A stretch of DNA of 35,964 nt from an uncultured Prevotellaceae bacterium (GCA_902761905.1 CACWMK010000050.1:1-35964), one strand, 5' to 3'. Positions 10,111-17,096 are shown, counted from the first letter of the stretch. A program made the numbers and translations. The notes: generated by a model not told the origin, from the sequence alone.

Positions 10111-10173
10111 GTATAATCCACAAGTTATTAATATCGTTTTCCACACACTTATTAACAGGTTTTTCCACAATTA

Positions 10174-10205
10174 TTTGGTAGTTTGTTTTCTATGTAGTAA
10201 TTTTG
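10174..10205 (+). promoter_or_regulatory. Promoter of the TrmH-family gene
   Basis: TTTG (10174-10177), a 20-base spacer and TAATTTTG (10198-10205) form a near-ideal promoter. The box ends 8 bases before ATG 10214, which predicts a leaderless transcript and argues against any upstream start. Confidence 0.7.
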
Positions 10206-10213
10206 CAGGCAGA

Positions 10214-10762
10214 ATGAAGAAGTTACGTACTATAGAAATGGAGCGCCTCACAGTTGAGGAGTTCAAAGAAGCAAAGAAGACACCATTGGTTGTGGTGATG
10301 GATGATGTGCGCTCAATGCATAATGTGGGTAGTGTGTTCCGTACTGGCGATGCGTTTCGTATCGAGGCGGTCTATCTGTGTGGTATCACCAGCACACCTC
10401 CGATGGCTGAGATTCATAAGACGGCTCTTGGGGCTGAAGATAGTGTAAACTGGAAATACTTTGATACAGCCCTTGAGGCAGTCGAAGCTTTGAAAGCTGA
10501 TGGCTATGAGGTCTATTCCGTTGAACAGGCTCATGGCTCAACAATGCTTCAGGTTTTTAAACCTGTTCACCATAAGAAGTATGCTGTGGTGATGGGTAAC
10601 GAGGTGAAAGGTGTTCATCAGGAGGTGATTGATGCATCTCATGGTTGCTTGGAGATACCACAGTTTGGCACCAAGCATTCTATGAACGTATCTGTAACAG
10701 CAGGTATCATCATCTGGCATTTTGCTAAAAATCTTATTCTCTGTAAAAAATCGTTCCTTTGA
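10214..10762 (+). CDS. TrmH/SpoU-family RNA 2'-O-methyltransferase
   Basis: This 182-residue SPOUT-class methyltransferase has the family motifs in order: VVVMDDVRSMHNVGSVFRTGDAF (motif 1, residues about 24-46), VVMGNEVKGVHQEV (motif 2) and EIPQFGTKHSMNVSVTAG (motif 3), which form the knotted SAM site. Such enzymes methylate the ribose of tRNA or rRNA from SAM; the exact target here is unknown. The frame is open back to 10106, but those 36 codons overlap the DnaA-box region and the promoter, and the family begins near MKKLRTIEMERL. I therefore take ATG 10214. The C-terminus after WHFAKN is a short unconserved tail. The next gene, encoding a sigma factor, lies 54 bases downstream and probably has its own promoter. 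Confidence 0.9.
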   Translation: MKKLRTIEMERLTVEEFKEAKKTPLVVVMDDVRSMHNVGSVFRTGDAFRIEAVYLCGITSTPPMAEIHKTALGAEDSVNWKYFDTALEAVEALKADGYEVYSVEQAHGSTMLQVFKPVHHKKYAVVMGNEVKGVHQEVIDASHGCLEIPQFGTKHSMNVSVTAGIIIWHFAKNLILCKKSFL

Positions 10763-10765
10763 TGT

Positions 10766-10784
10766 CACAAATTATATTATTGTG
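10766..10784. promoter_or_regulatory. Possible operator upstream of the sigma-factor gene
   Basis: CACAA (10766-10770) and TTGTG (10780-10784) form an imperfect inverted repeat 33 bases before the ATG at 10817. No TAnnTTTG box is present in this gap, so the sigma gene may use another or an autoregulated promoter. The evidence is weak. Confidence 0.25.
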
Positions 10785-10816
10785 CGTATATAGGATAAAA
10801 GCAATAAGCAAAAGGA

Positions 10817-11494
10817 ATGACAACAGAGGCGTTTCAACAACAAGCAGGAGAGCTTAGAAAACAGCTGGTTAGTATAGCTCATAAGTATATGGGCAATACT
10901 GACGAGGCTGAAGACATCGCACAAGATGCGATGGTAAAGCTCTGGCTGATGCGCGAACAACTGACTCTACCTATTGCAGGTATGGCCAGCATTATTACAC
11001 GCAACCTTTGTATCGATGCGCTGCGAAAGAAACATCAAACTATCGATATAGCTCAGCTTCCTGACGAGGCAGATTTCAGCGATGATGGCGAGCAGATAGA
11101 ACAACTATTGAAAGTAATCGACTCGCTACCATCAACCCAGAGAACCATTCTGCGTATGCGACATCTGCAGGGAATGGAGATGCGCGAGATAGCGCTGGTA
11201 TTAGGATCGACAGAAGTGGCAGTTCGAAAAACGTTAAGCAGAGCCAGAAAGGTGGTAAGAAACAGACTGATAGCCATATTTGCAGCAGCTTGTATCGTAG
11301 TTGGTATCTCGATGACTGTAATACACTTTGCGAAACTTGAAACCAGCGATGAATGTGTAGCTTATATATATGGTAAGAAGTACACAGACAAGCAGACGGT
11401 TATGGCCGAGATGAAACAGTCTTTAGGAAATATAGCCGATGACGATACTCAAGATGAGATAGAACAACAGTTGAACGATTTATTCAGAAATTAA
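10817..11494 (+). CDS. ECF-type sigma factor with C-terminal membrane segment and anti-sigma-like tail
   Basis: The protein has 225 residues. Residues about 12-75 are sigma region 2 (AHKYMGNTDEAEDIAQDAMV, RNLCIDALRKKH). Residues about 95-148 are region 4 (LPSTQRTILRMRHLQGM and the helix-turn-helix MREIALVLGSTEVAVRKTLS). A typical ECF sigma would end near residue 150. Here the frame continues directly into a membrane helix (LIAIFAAACIVVGISMTVIHF, 151-171) and a 54-residue tail (ECVAYIYGKKYTDKQTVMAEM ... EEQLND-like end). To my recollection such a tail resembles the end of the separate anti-sigma-like protein that follows many Prevotella sigma genes. A sigma factor tethered to the inner membrane with its own tail outside would be unusual. 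Two envelope-protein genes follow at 6- and 13-base gaps, so the three likely form one envelope-linked operon. Confidence 0.85.
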   Translation: MTTEAFQQQAGELRKQLVSIAHKYMGNTDEAEDIAQDAMVKLWLMREQLTLPIAGMASIITRNLCIDALRKKHQTIDIAQLPDEADFSDDGEQIEQLLKVIDSLPSTQRTILRMRHLQGMEMREIALVLGSTEVAVRKTLSRARKVVRNRLIAIFAAACIVVGISMTVIHFAKLETSDECVAYIYGKKYTDKQTVMAEMKQSLGNIADDDTQDEIEQQLNDLFRN

Positions 11495-11500
11495 AGCGAT

Positions 11501-11947
11501 ATGAAACAAATTCTGATGATTATCATGACGTGGCTTATCACGATTGCCACTGCCCAAGCCCAGAGTGGACTGAATGTGTCGCCACTCTTCGAGGGAAAAA
11601 TCATCCCCACCCAGAGGATGGTAGAAACAAGAGTAAAAGGCAAGATGCTCTCAAAGTATCAGCTTACCTTTTTCCGCAGTGTACGTTTTAAGGCTAACAA
11701 CAAGCAGGAGATAAATCGTGTTCGCAATCTGATAGAACTCGATACAAAAGAGAATCCTGGTTTTGCTTATGGAGAGAATTACTCAAGCAAGAAGAGTCAT
11801 TCTAAAGAGACATATATGTTGCAACTTCCAAAGCAAGGCAGTCAGAACCGTTTTCTGTGCTATAAGCGCAATAAAGAAGAGATTACGTTTATCTATATGG
11901 AAGGTACGCTCAATTCACTATCTACATTACGAGAATTAATCAAATAA
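11501..11947 (+). CDS. Exported DUF6108-like protein, unknown function
   Basis: This 148-residue protein has a signal peptide (MKQILMIIMTWLITIATAQAQ) and no further membrane segment, so it is probably periplasmic. It has a conserved-looking block LFEGKIIPTQRMVETRVKGK then LSKYQLTFFRSVRF. This is the pattern of a small Bacteroidales family found after ECF sigma genes (DUF6108 from memory). It lacks a Cys at the cleavage site and so is not a lipoprotein. It starts 6 bases after the sigma-factor stop and is followed after 13 bases by an outer-membrane protein gene. The company suggests a role in envelope sensing or as a target of the sigma factor. The biochemical function is unknown. Confidence 0.75.
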   Translation: MKQILMIIMTWLITIATAQAQSGLNVSPLFEGKIIPTQRMVETRVKGKMLSKYQLTFFRSVRFKANNKQEINRVRNLIELDTKENPGFAYGENYSSKKSHSKETYMLQLPKQGSQNRFLCYKRNKEEITFIYMEGTLNSLSTLRELIK

Positions 11948-11960
11948 AAGGTATTACGAT

Positions 11961-12811
11961 ATGAAAAAACTATTTATTCTATTGCTCTTGGCTATATCAG
12001 CCACAGCAAATGCAGTCGAAGTTTCAGAGAATGATACACTTACCATCCTTAAACCAAAGAAGGTACGAATCATCACAGGTGATTCTATCCAGAAGATAAA
12101 GGTGTATGGACGTGAAGGCGACGATAAATACACCTACGAGAGTAAGATTCTGCTGGTAGACTCTAACTACGTGAGCGAGCAGAGCATCAATAAAGAAACC
12201 TGGAGTTTCGACTTTGTAAAAAGTAAAAGTCATGGCACCGGTTATCCTTTGAAACAAAAAAACTTAAGTAGCCGTTTAGGCTTTGGTCTCTGTTATGGAG
12301 CTAATGCCGATTATAAAGGTCCCCAGTCTGTAGGTAGCTCGTGGGAAATCATGTGGACCATCGCAGAGATTGAGAAATATGGTTATGGCAAGCATAATGG
12401 ATTTTCAATAGGCTTTGGTATAAATTGGCGCAATTTCCGAATGGATGGTCGCAGTAAGTTTGTAAAGCTTGATGACGGTACTATCACAGAAGAAGCCCTG
12501 CCTGCAGGATATGATAACGATTTCTCAAGAATCAAGGTGTTTAGTCTTACCATTCCTGTGATGTGGAAGTATCGTACCAAACAGGTCACTTTCGGACTTG
12601 GTCCTGTGTTCAACATCAACACCTATGCCAGCATCAAGAACCGCTGTTCAAGAAGATACACCAGCGCCCCATAACAGTAGACATAATGGCCGAGGTAAGT
12701 TTCCACAACTGGTTCAGCATCTATGGCAAGTTCTCGCCCATGACCATCCTCAACTCCACATATGCCAAGGATGTAAACTTCCAGCCCGTATCATTCGGCG
12801 TATATTTCTAA
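11961..12811 (+). pseudogene. Outer-membrane beta-barrel protein, frameshifted near its C-terminus
   Basis: Frame 1 (11961-12674) encodes a signal peptide (MKKLFILLLLAISATANA), a short N-terminal domain (VRIITGDSIQKIKVYG) and alternating amphipathic strands (RLGFGLCYGANADY, FSIGFGINWRNFRM, VTFGLGPVFNINTYASIKN). It then goes off frame and stops. From about 12645 another frame continues the same protein, with FKKIHQRPITVDIMAEVSFHNWFSIYGKFSPM, and ends VSFGVYF at 12811. A terminal Phe in the last strand is the usual signal for beta-barrel insertion. The joint at 12641-12647 is 3n+1 bases short, and in related proteins the loop there is perhaps ten residues longer (from memory). The protein would lose its last strands unless this is an assembly error. 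It is the third gene of the sigma-factor operon, and the strong terminator at 12817 follows. Confidence 0.75.
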
Positions 12812-12816
12812 GCAAA

Positions 12817-12860
12817 ATTAGTATTAGTCACGCAATCTCGTGACTAATACTAATGCTTTT
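12817..12860 (+). terminator. Strong rho-independent terminator of the sigma-factor operon
   Basis: A perfect 16-bp stem (ATTAGTATTAGTCACG 12817-12832 with CGTGACTAATACTAAT 12839-12854) closes on a 6-base loop and is followed by GCTTTT. The left flank is A-rich too, so it could work in both directions. Confidence 0.9.
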
Positions 12861-12862
12861 AT

Positions 12863-12973
12863 GGTACAAAAGCTTTAGCTCTCAGGTACAAGAGTTAAGG
12901 ATATTAGGTACAAAAGCGTTAGTTTTCCATCGTTTGCCTATACCCAAACGATCGTTCGCCTATACCCAAATTG
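12863..12973. repeat. Array of five units with a 22-base period, two sequence families
   Basis: Units start at 12863, 12885 and 12907 with GGTACAA(A/G)AG and are each 22 bases. Two more 22-base units start at 12930 and 12952 (TCGTT(T/C)GCCTATACCCAA). The phase shifts by only one base between the two families. Unit 12930-12951 is palindromic (TCGTTTG ... CAAACGA). There are no spacers, so this is not a CRISPR. A reading frame crosses it (12853-13122), but it has no gene-like features. The 22-base spacing, close to two helical turns, recurs in the TTCCCA repeats at 14849 and 27973. Confidence 0.75.
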
Positions 12974-13002
12974 AAACGTCTGAATATTTAATGAATAATT
13001 AT

Positions 13003-13033
13003 TTTGGTGTTTCAGAAATAAACCCTACCTTTG
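13003..13033 (+). promoter_or_regulatory. Promoter of the truncated lipoprotein gene
   Basis: TTTG (13003-13006), a 19-base spacer and TACCTTTG (13026-13033) are present. The leader to ATG 13061 is about 25 bases, so the gene remnant may still be transcribed. Confidence 0.65.
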
Positions 13034-13060
13034 CAGGCGTTTTTTGCAATCAAAGAATTA

Positions 13061-13552
13061 ATGAAGCGTATATTTTATATCATACTGATAGGTGTAATCC
13101 TTATAAGCTGTGGGGGGCGTGAGTATGCTGAAATGCAGAAACGTCTGCAGAGGCTTAATGCATACAAAAAATCGGACTCTGCCTTCACCACAGCAACAGA
13201 GGCGAAGGCCGTAGCCGACTATTTTGAAGACCACGGCACTCCTAACGAGCAGATGCTGGCCTACTATCTGTTAGGTCGCGCCTATTACGATATCCATGAA
13301 GCCCCATTGGCCCTGAATAGTTTCCAGACAGCTTCAGAAAAAGCCGACACTACCGCAGATGATTGCGACTACCGCCAACTAAGCCGAGTATATGGGCAGA
13401 TGGCTGAGGTATTCTATCATCAATGTTTGTATAAAGAGGAAATAGAATGTGATAATCTTTCTGAGTATTATGGCTGGAAAGGTAAGGACAGATGGTTTAT
13501 AAAGTCGTTTGGCAAAGCCTGTCAAATTATGCCAAGAAGAACTTTGTATTGA
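13061..13552 (+). pseudogene. Truncated TPR-type lipoprotein (N-terminal fragment)
   Basis: The frame gives 163 residues. A lipoprotein signal MKRIFYIILIGVILISC ends at the lipobox Cys. Helical TPR-like sequence follows (EQMLAYYLLGRAYYDIHEAPLALNSFQTA; LSRVYGQMAEVFYHQ). Bacteroidales proteins of this kind are usually several hundred residues, with more repeats and often a membrane segment and regulatory domain. Here the match stops near residue 142 (YYGWKGKD, about 13488). The last 20 residues look unrelated and the frame stops at 13552. I take it as an N-terminal remnant joined to other DNA. The start at 13061 gives the signal peptide directly; upstream codons 13031-13060 overlap the promoter. 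Confidence 0.65.
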
Positions 13553-13719
13553 GGAGGAAGCGTGACGGCAAAGATCCGTACCGGAAATATGATGATTTCA
13601 TGGAGGAATGCCTCCCCATCGTGTATCCCGAGAAGAAATTCAGCCGCCGTCCGGAGTACGACGACGCGAAGTATGCCGCGCAGGATGCCGAATTTGAAAA
13701 GCTCCTATGTTCATTATGA
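13492..13719 (+). CDS. Unrecognised GC-rich fragment, 75 codons
   Basis: This is an open frame overlapping the end of the lipoprotein remnant. The product is basic and then acidic, rich in Lys, Arg and Tyr (for example LRRKRDGKDPYRKYDDFMEE, then YPEKKFSRRPEYDDAKYAA). I recognise no family. From about 13555 the DNA uses codons such as CGG, CCG and GCG and is clearly richer in GC than its neighbours, suggesting a piece of a foreign gene. The N-terminus is uncertain because no good start context exists, and it may be the C-terminal end of a lost gene. Its stop overlaps the ATG of the small MKELT remnant in an ATGA, so both may come from the same former operon. Confidence 0.35.
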   Translation: MVYKVVWQSLSNYAKKNFVLRRKRDGKDPYRKYDDFMEECLPIVYPEKKFSRRPEYDDAKYAAQDAEFEKLLCSL

Positions 13720-13781
13720 AAGAATTGACAATGGATGAGAAAATGGCCTTAGTGGCCGATGCCAACAAGCTACTTTTCTGA
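13716..13781 (+). pseudogene. Truncated copy of the small MKELT gene
   Basis: The frame encodes MKELTMDEKMALVADANKLLF and stops. The start is clearly similar to the gene at 14718 ([21 protein letters not shown]) at both DNA and protein level, but the similarity ends where the stop occurs. It looks like a decayed duplicate. Its ATG overlaps the preceding stop (ATGA). Confidence 0.5.
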
Positions 13782-13815
13782 TACTGTTTAGGTTTTAGAT
13801 AAAATAACTGGATTT

Positions 13816-13853
13816 GCGATAGCCTATCATTGTCGGTAGGCTATCGCTATTTT
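13816..13853 (+). terminator. Rho-independent terminator
   Basis: GCGATAGCCTA (13816-13826) pairs with TAGGCTATCGC (13837-13847) around a 10-base loop, followed by TATTTT. It closes the remnant region before the promoter at 13907. Confidence 0.8.
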
Positions 13854-13906
13854 AGAAACCAGAATTACGAGAACGATTATACTACTCTTTTTTTTCTATT
13901 TTTCCA

Positions 13907-13946
13907 AGCAAACATTTTGCTTATCGAAATAATATTAGTACATTTG
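13907..13946 (+). promoter_or_regulatory. Promoter of the exported hypothetical gene; duplicate of the metG promoter
   Basis: TTTG (13916-13919), a 19-base spacer and TACATTTG (13939-13946) fit the consensus. The 34 bases 13907-13940 are identical to 14946-14979 in front of metG, and the T-rich sequence before them is also similar. The leader to ATG 13972 is about 20-25 bases. Confidence 0.75.
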
Positions 13947-13971
13947 CGCACAAATCAAATTCGGATTATAG

Positions 13972-14664
13972 ATGAAACAAATAAAAGTATTTGAAGACGC
14001 ATATAAAAAAGCAAAATTCAAACAGTTAAGGTTGATAGTCTTTGTGCTCGCTGTCATGATGCCTGTTGGTACATTTGCACAAAAGGAGAAAATAATAAAG
14101 AACTTCTGGCATGCAAAGGTTTGGTTGAAAGATGGAACTACCGATAGTGGATATATCAGGAATGGGCATAATACCGTATGTGTTTATGATGAAACAGTTG
14201 TGTTAAATAATCTGGATGGTTTATTCAGCAAAAGCAGGACACATGCAACTACAGACATAGACAGTATGTATATATGGTTTGATACTGAACCAGATGAGGT
14301 GTTGGTTAGCCACGCTGTTCCAGTACATTATTATTATGGTAACGAAACTCCTATGGAATACGGTTATCCCAGTATGTGTTATGTGCTTTATCAGAGCAAG
14401 AATATCACTATCTATGATGCATGGGACTTGTTCTTAGGGGATGTCTACTTATATAAGACACCCGATATGCAGTATGCTAAGGCATTATTTAGAAAGGGGA
14501 AGAAACTAACCGAAAAACGCAGAGCTACACTTTGTGATGAGTTCGATAACTACTCTATCATCAAGAATTATATCAGAACCATCCATAAGGATAAACTAAA
14601 AGATGATCCTTATTCATTTTTCTTAGTCATTGACAAAGCTTTGGGATCTGCAAAGAGAGATTGA
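13972..14664 (+). CDS. Exported hypothetical protein, 230 residues
   Basis: I do not recognise this family. A basic N-terminus (MKQIKVFEDAYKKAKFKQLR) precedes a hydrophobic stretch (LIVFVLAVMMPVGTFAQ) that fits a signal peptide with a long n-region, cleaved near residue 36. The mature part of about 195 residues is mixed alpha/beta, with many Tyr and Asp (KVWLKDGTTDSGYI, VPVHYYYGNETPMEYGY) and no further membrane segment. The KDGT...GYI beginning resembles small domains of Bacteroidetes envelope proteins, but this is only an impression. It has its own promoter, a copy of the metG promoter, and lies between remnants of duplicated sequence, so it may be a recently inserted cargo gene. A second promoter follows its stop. 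Confidence 0.65.
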   Translation: MKQIKVFEDAYKKAKFKQLRLIVFVLAVMMPVGTFAQKEKIIKNFWHAKVWLKDGTTDSGYIRNGHNTVCVYDETVVLNNLDGLFSKSRTHATTDIDSMYIWFDTEPDEVLVSHAVPVHYYYGNETPMEYGYPSMCYVLYQSKNITIYDAWDLFLGDVYLYKTPDMQYAKALFRKGKKLTEKRRATLCDEFDNYSIIKNYIRTIHKDKLKDDPYSFFLVIDKALGSAKRD

Positions 14665-14674
14665 TAATAAATAG

Positions 14675-14682
14675 TACATTTG
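14675..14682 (+). promoter_or_regulatory. -7 box before the small MKELT gene
   Basis: TACATTTG lies in a 22-base stretch that matches 13937-13958 at all but one base. No good TTTG lies 19-21 bases upstream, so the promoter is weaker than its copy, and the match may be a relic of duplication. Confidence 0.45.
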
Positions 14683-14717
14683 CGCCCAAATCAACAAACC
14701 ATAAATATGGCAAGACA

Positions 14718-14996
14718 ATGAAAGAATTGACAAAGGATGAGAAAATAGCATTGCTGGTTGAGGTTAATAAGCTCTTGGCTACAATCCCCGACTATCAATT
14801 GGCTTTGCATCAAAAGTGCGATAATCATACTACAAAGGCTAAGCAGATGTTCCCAAGTGGGAACATTTCATTCCCAACGTGGGAACAAATTCAGCTTAAC
14901 AGGAAAAAAGCCGTGCTGCTTTACTTGCATTTATCTATTTTTTCTAGCAAACATTTTGCTTATCGAAATAATATTAGTAATTTTGCAGCCAAATAA
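14718..14996 (+). CDS. Small MKELT protein carrying the FPTWE repeat, 92 residues
   Basis: The function is unknown. The N-terminus ([21 protein letters not shown], residues 1-21) is shared with the truncated copy at 13716, so this part is probably the original gene. Residues 44-56 (...[10 protein letters not shown]) are encoded by two units of the palindromic TTCCCA repeat. The last 17 residues ([17 protein letters not shown]) are translated from the metG promoter itself. The C-terminal half therefore looks acquired or accidental. The start 14718 is chosen over 14661 because of the duplicated N-terminus and because the earlier start overlaps the promoter box. It may be a real small protein or a decayed gene that happens to stay open. 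Confidence 0.45.
   Translation: MKELTKDEKIALLVEVNKLLATIPDYQLALHQKCDNHTTKAKQMFPSGNISFPTWEQIQLNRKKAVLLYLHLSIFSSKHFAYRNNISNFAAK
14849..14885. repeat. Two units of the palindromic TTCCCA repeat
   Basis: The first unit, TTCCCAAGTGGGAA, starts at 14850 and the second, TTCCCAACGTGGGAA, spans 14871-14885. The linker between them is CATTTCA. It is nearly identical to the reverse complement of 27973-28009, and in both places the coding strand reads GNISFPTWE. Confidence 0.85.
14946..14985 (+). promoter_or_regulatory. metG: Promoter of metG
   Basis: TTTG (14955-14958), a 19-base spacer and TAATTTTG (14978-14985) match the consensus. The leader to ATG 15017 is about 25 bases. No later consensus promoter was noticed before 24683, so it may also drive the glycan operon. 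Confidence 0.75.
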
Positions 14997-15016
14997 TAAA
15001 TACGTATTTAAAGGAA

Positions 15017-17083
15017 ATGGAAAACAAGAATTACAAGCGTACGACGGTGACGTCGGCGCTACCCTACGCTAATGGCGGCGTACATATCGGACACCTGGCT
15101 GGTGTATATGTACCTGCTGATATCTATGTGCGCTATCTGCGCCTGAAGAAGCGCGATGTGTTGTTTATCGGAGGTAGCGATGAGCACGGTGTGCCCATCA
15201 CAGTGCGTGCCCGTAAGGAGGGTATCACACCTCAAGATGTAGTAGATCGCTATCACAAGATGATTAAGGACTCGTTCGAGGAGTTTGGTATCTCGTTCGA
15301 TATCTATAGCCGTACTACCAGTGAGACTCATCATAAGTTTGCTGCCGAGTGGTTTAAGAAACTCTACGACGAGGGCAAACTTACTGAGGAGACAACAGAG
15401 CAGCTTTACGACGAGGAGGCTAAGCAGTTCCTGGCCGACCGCTATGTAACTGGTGAGTGTCCTCATTGCCACAACGAGGGCGCATATGGCGACCAGTGTG
15501 AGAAGTGCGGACGCGACCTTTCGCCTACTGAGCTTATTAATCCAAAGTCAACTATCTCTGGTTCTACTCCTGTACTTAAGAAGACCAAGAACTGGTACCT
15601 GCCTTTGAACGAGTATCAGGACTGGTTGAAGCAGTGGATTCTGGAGGAGCACAAGGAGTGGCGTCCTAACGTATACGGACAGTGTAAGAGCTGGCTCGAT
15701 ATGGATCTGCAGCCACGTGCTATGACTCGCGACTTGGATTGGGGTATCCCTGTGCCTGTAAAGGATGCTGAGGGTAAGGTACTCTATGTTTGGTTTGATG
15801 CACCTATCGGCTATGTATCAAACACCAAGGAGCTTTGCGAGAAGGAGCCCGAGAAATGGGGCAACTGGGAGAAGTGGTGGCAGGACGAGGATACACGTCT
15901 GGTGCACTTCATCGGTAAGGACAACATCGTGTTCCACTGTATCATCTTCCCTGTAATGATGAAGGCTCACGGCAAGTATATCATGCCTGACAACGTGCCT
16001 GCCAACGAGTTCCTGAACCTTGAGAACGATAAGATTTCAACCTCTCGCAACTGGGCTGTATGGCTCCATGAGTATTTGGTAGATATGCCTGGTAAGCAGG
16101 ATGTATTGCGCTATGTACTGACAGCCAACGCTCCTGAGACTAAGGATAATAACTTTACTTGGAAGGATTTCCAGGATCGTAATAACAACGAGCTTGTAGC
16201 CGTTTATGGTAACTTTGTAAACCGTGCTCTCCAACTCACCAAGAAGTATTGGAACGGTGTAGTTCCTGCTTGTGGAGAGTTGCAGGATGTAGATAAGCAG
16301 GCTCTTGAGGAGTTCAAGGATGTAAAGACTAAGGTTGAGGCTCTGTTGGAGCAGTTCAAGTTCCGCGATGCTCAGTTCGAGGCTATGAATCTGGCTCGTA
16401 TCGGTAACCGCTATATCACAGAGTGTGAGCCTTGGAAGGTTTGGAAGACTGATCCAAAGCGTTGCGAGACAATCCTGAATATCTGCTTGCAGCTTACAGC
16501 TAATCTGGCTATCGCCTTCGAGCCATTCCTGCCATTCAGCAGTAAGAAGCTTCGTGAGATGCTGAACATCAGCAACTTCGAATGGGAGCAGCTGGGTTCT
16601 ACCGATCTCTTGGAGGCTGGTCATCAGTTGGGTGAGCCTGCTCTGCTGTTCGAGAAGATCGAGGACGAGGTTATCCAGAAGCAGCTCGATAAGCTCGAGG
16701 CTACTAAGAAGGCCAACGAGGCTGCTAACTATAAGGCTGCTCCTATCAAGGATACAGTAAGCTTCGAGGAGTTCGAGAAGCTTGACATCCGTGTAGGCTT
16801 GGTGAAGGACTGTCAGAAGGTGAAGAAGAGTAAGAAACTCCTGCAGTTCACTATCGATGATGGTTCAGGTACTGATCGCACTATCTGCTCTGGTATTGCT
16901 GCTTTCTATGAGAAGCCTGAGGAACTAATTGGCAAGCGAATCCTCTTCGTGGCCAACTTTGCTCCTCGTAACATGATGGGTATCGAGAGTCAGGGTATGA
17001 TTCTTAGCGCTGTAGATGCTGACGAAAGCCTCAGCGTAGTAACAACAACAAAGGACGTAAAGCCTGGTAGTCAGGTAGGATAA
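15017..17083 (+). CDS. metG: Methionyl-tRNA synthetase
   Basis: This 688-residue protein is the usual full length for the Bacteroidetes enzyme with an appended tRNA-binding domain. It charges tRNA-Met in the cytoplasm. The ATP-site HIGH motif is in [15 protein letters not shown] (residues about 16-30). The zinc knuckle is [18 protein letters not shown]. The KMSKS loop appears as [11 protein letters not shown], the common MetRS variant. The anticodon domain follows. Residues about 580-688 form an EMAP/Trbp111-type tRNA-binding domain ([11 protein letters not shown] ... [17 protein letters not shown]). All key motifs are present and there is no disruption. The ATG at 15017 follows its own promoter. 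The next gene starts 13 bases downstream, so metG heads the glycan operon. Confidence 0.97.
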   Translation: MENKNYKRTTVTSALPYANGGVHIGHLAGVYVPADIYVRYLRLKKRDVLFIGGSDEHGVPITVRARKEGITPQDVVDRYHKMIKDSFEEFGISFDIYSRTTSETHHKFAAEWFKKLYDEGKLTEETTEQLYDEEAKQFLADRYVTGECPHCHNEGAYGDQCEKCGRDLSPTELINPKSTISGSTPVLKKTKNWYLPLNEYQDWLKQWILEEHKEWRPNVYGQCKSWLDMDLQPRAMTRDLDWGIPVPVKDAEGKVLYVWFDAPIGYVSNTKELCEKEPEKWGNWEKWWQDEDTRLVHFIGKDNIVFHCIIFPVMMKAHGKYIMPDNVPANEFLNLENDKISTSRNWAVWLHEYLVDMPGKQDVLRYVLTANAPETKDNNFTWKDFQDRNNNELVAVYGNFVNRALQLTKKYWNGVVPACGELQDVDKQALEEFKDVKTKVEALLEQFKFRDAQFEAMNLARIGNRYITECEPWKVWKTDPKRCETILNICLQLTANLAIAFEPFLPFSSKKLREMLNISNFEWEQLGSTDLLEAGHQLGEPALLFEKIEDEVIQKQLDKLEATKKANEAANYKAAPIKDTVSFEEFEKLDIRVGLVKDCQKVKKSKKLLQFTIDDGSGTDRTICSGIAAFYEKPEELIGKRILFVANFAPRNMMGIESQGMILSAVDADESLSVVTTTKDVKPGSQVG

Positions 17084-17096
17084 ACAAGTAACAGAT

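Larger units (their letters stand above)
9984..10169. other. Cluster of DnaA-box-like sites in an AT-rich region: candidate oriC
   Basis: The 410-base gap 9804-10213 holds no gene but is very AT-rich and contains at least seven 9-mers close to the DnaA box TTATCCACA. They are a perfect match at 9984-9992, TGTGGAAAT at 10047-10055 (7/9, reverse), TGTTGATAA at 10081-10089 (8/9, reverse), TAATCCACA at 10114-10122 (8/9), TTTTCCACA at 10137-10145 and 10161-10169 (8/9 each), and TTATTAACA at 10149-10157 (7/9). AT-rich stretches that could unwind lie at 9803-9960 and 10012-10080. I infer a possible chromosomal origin, or at least a DnaA-controlled region. No dnaA gene is in the window, and gene orientation around it is mixed, so this rests on box density. 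Confidence 0.55.

Noticed and set aside
10106-10213. Longer start of the TrmH-family gene at 10106
   Set aside because: The extra 36 codons overlap DnaA-box-like sites and the promoter, and family members start near 10214.
12863-12973. CRISPR array
   Set aside because: Units abut without spacers, differ in sequence, and no cas gene is nearby.
12853-13122. Open frame across the 22-base array
   Set aside because: It is translated repeat sequence and promoter, overlapping the lipoprotein start, with no gene-like features.
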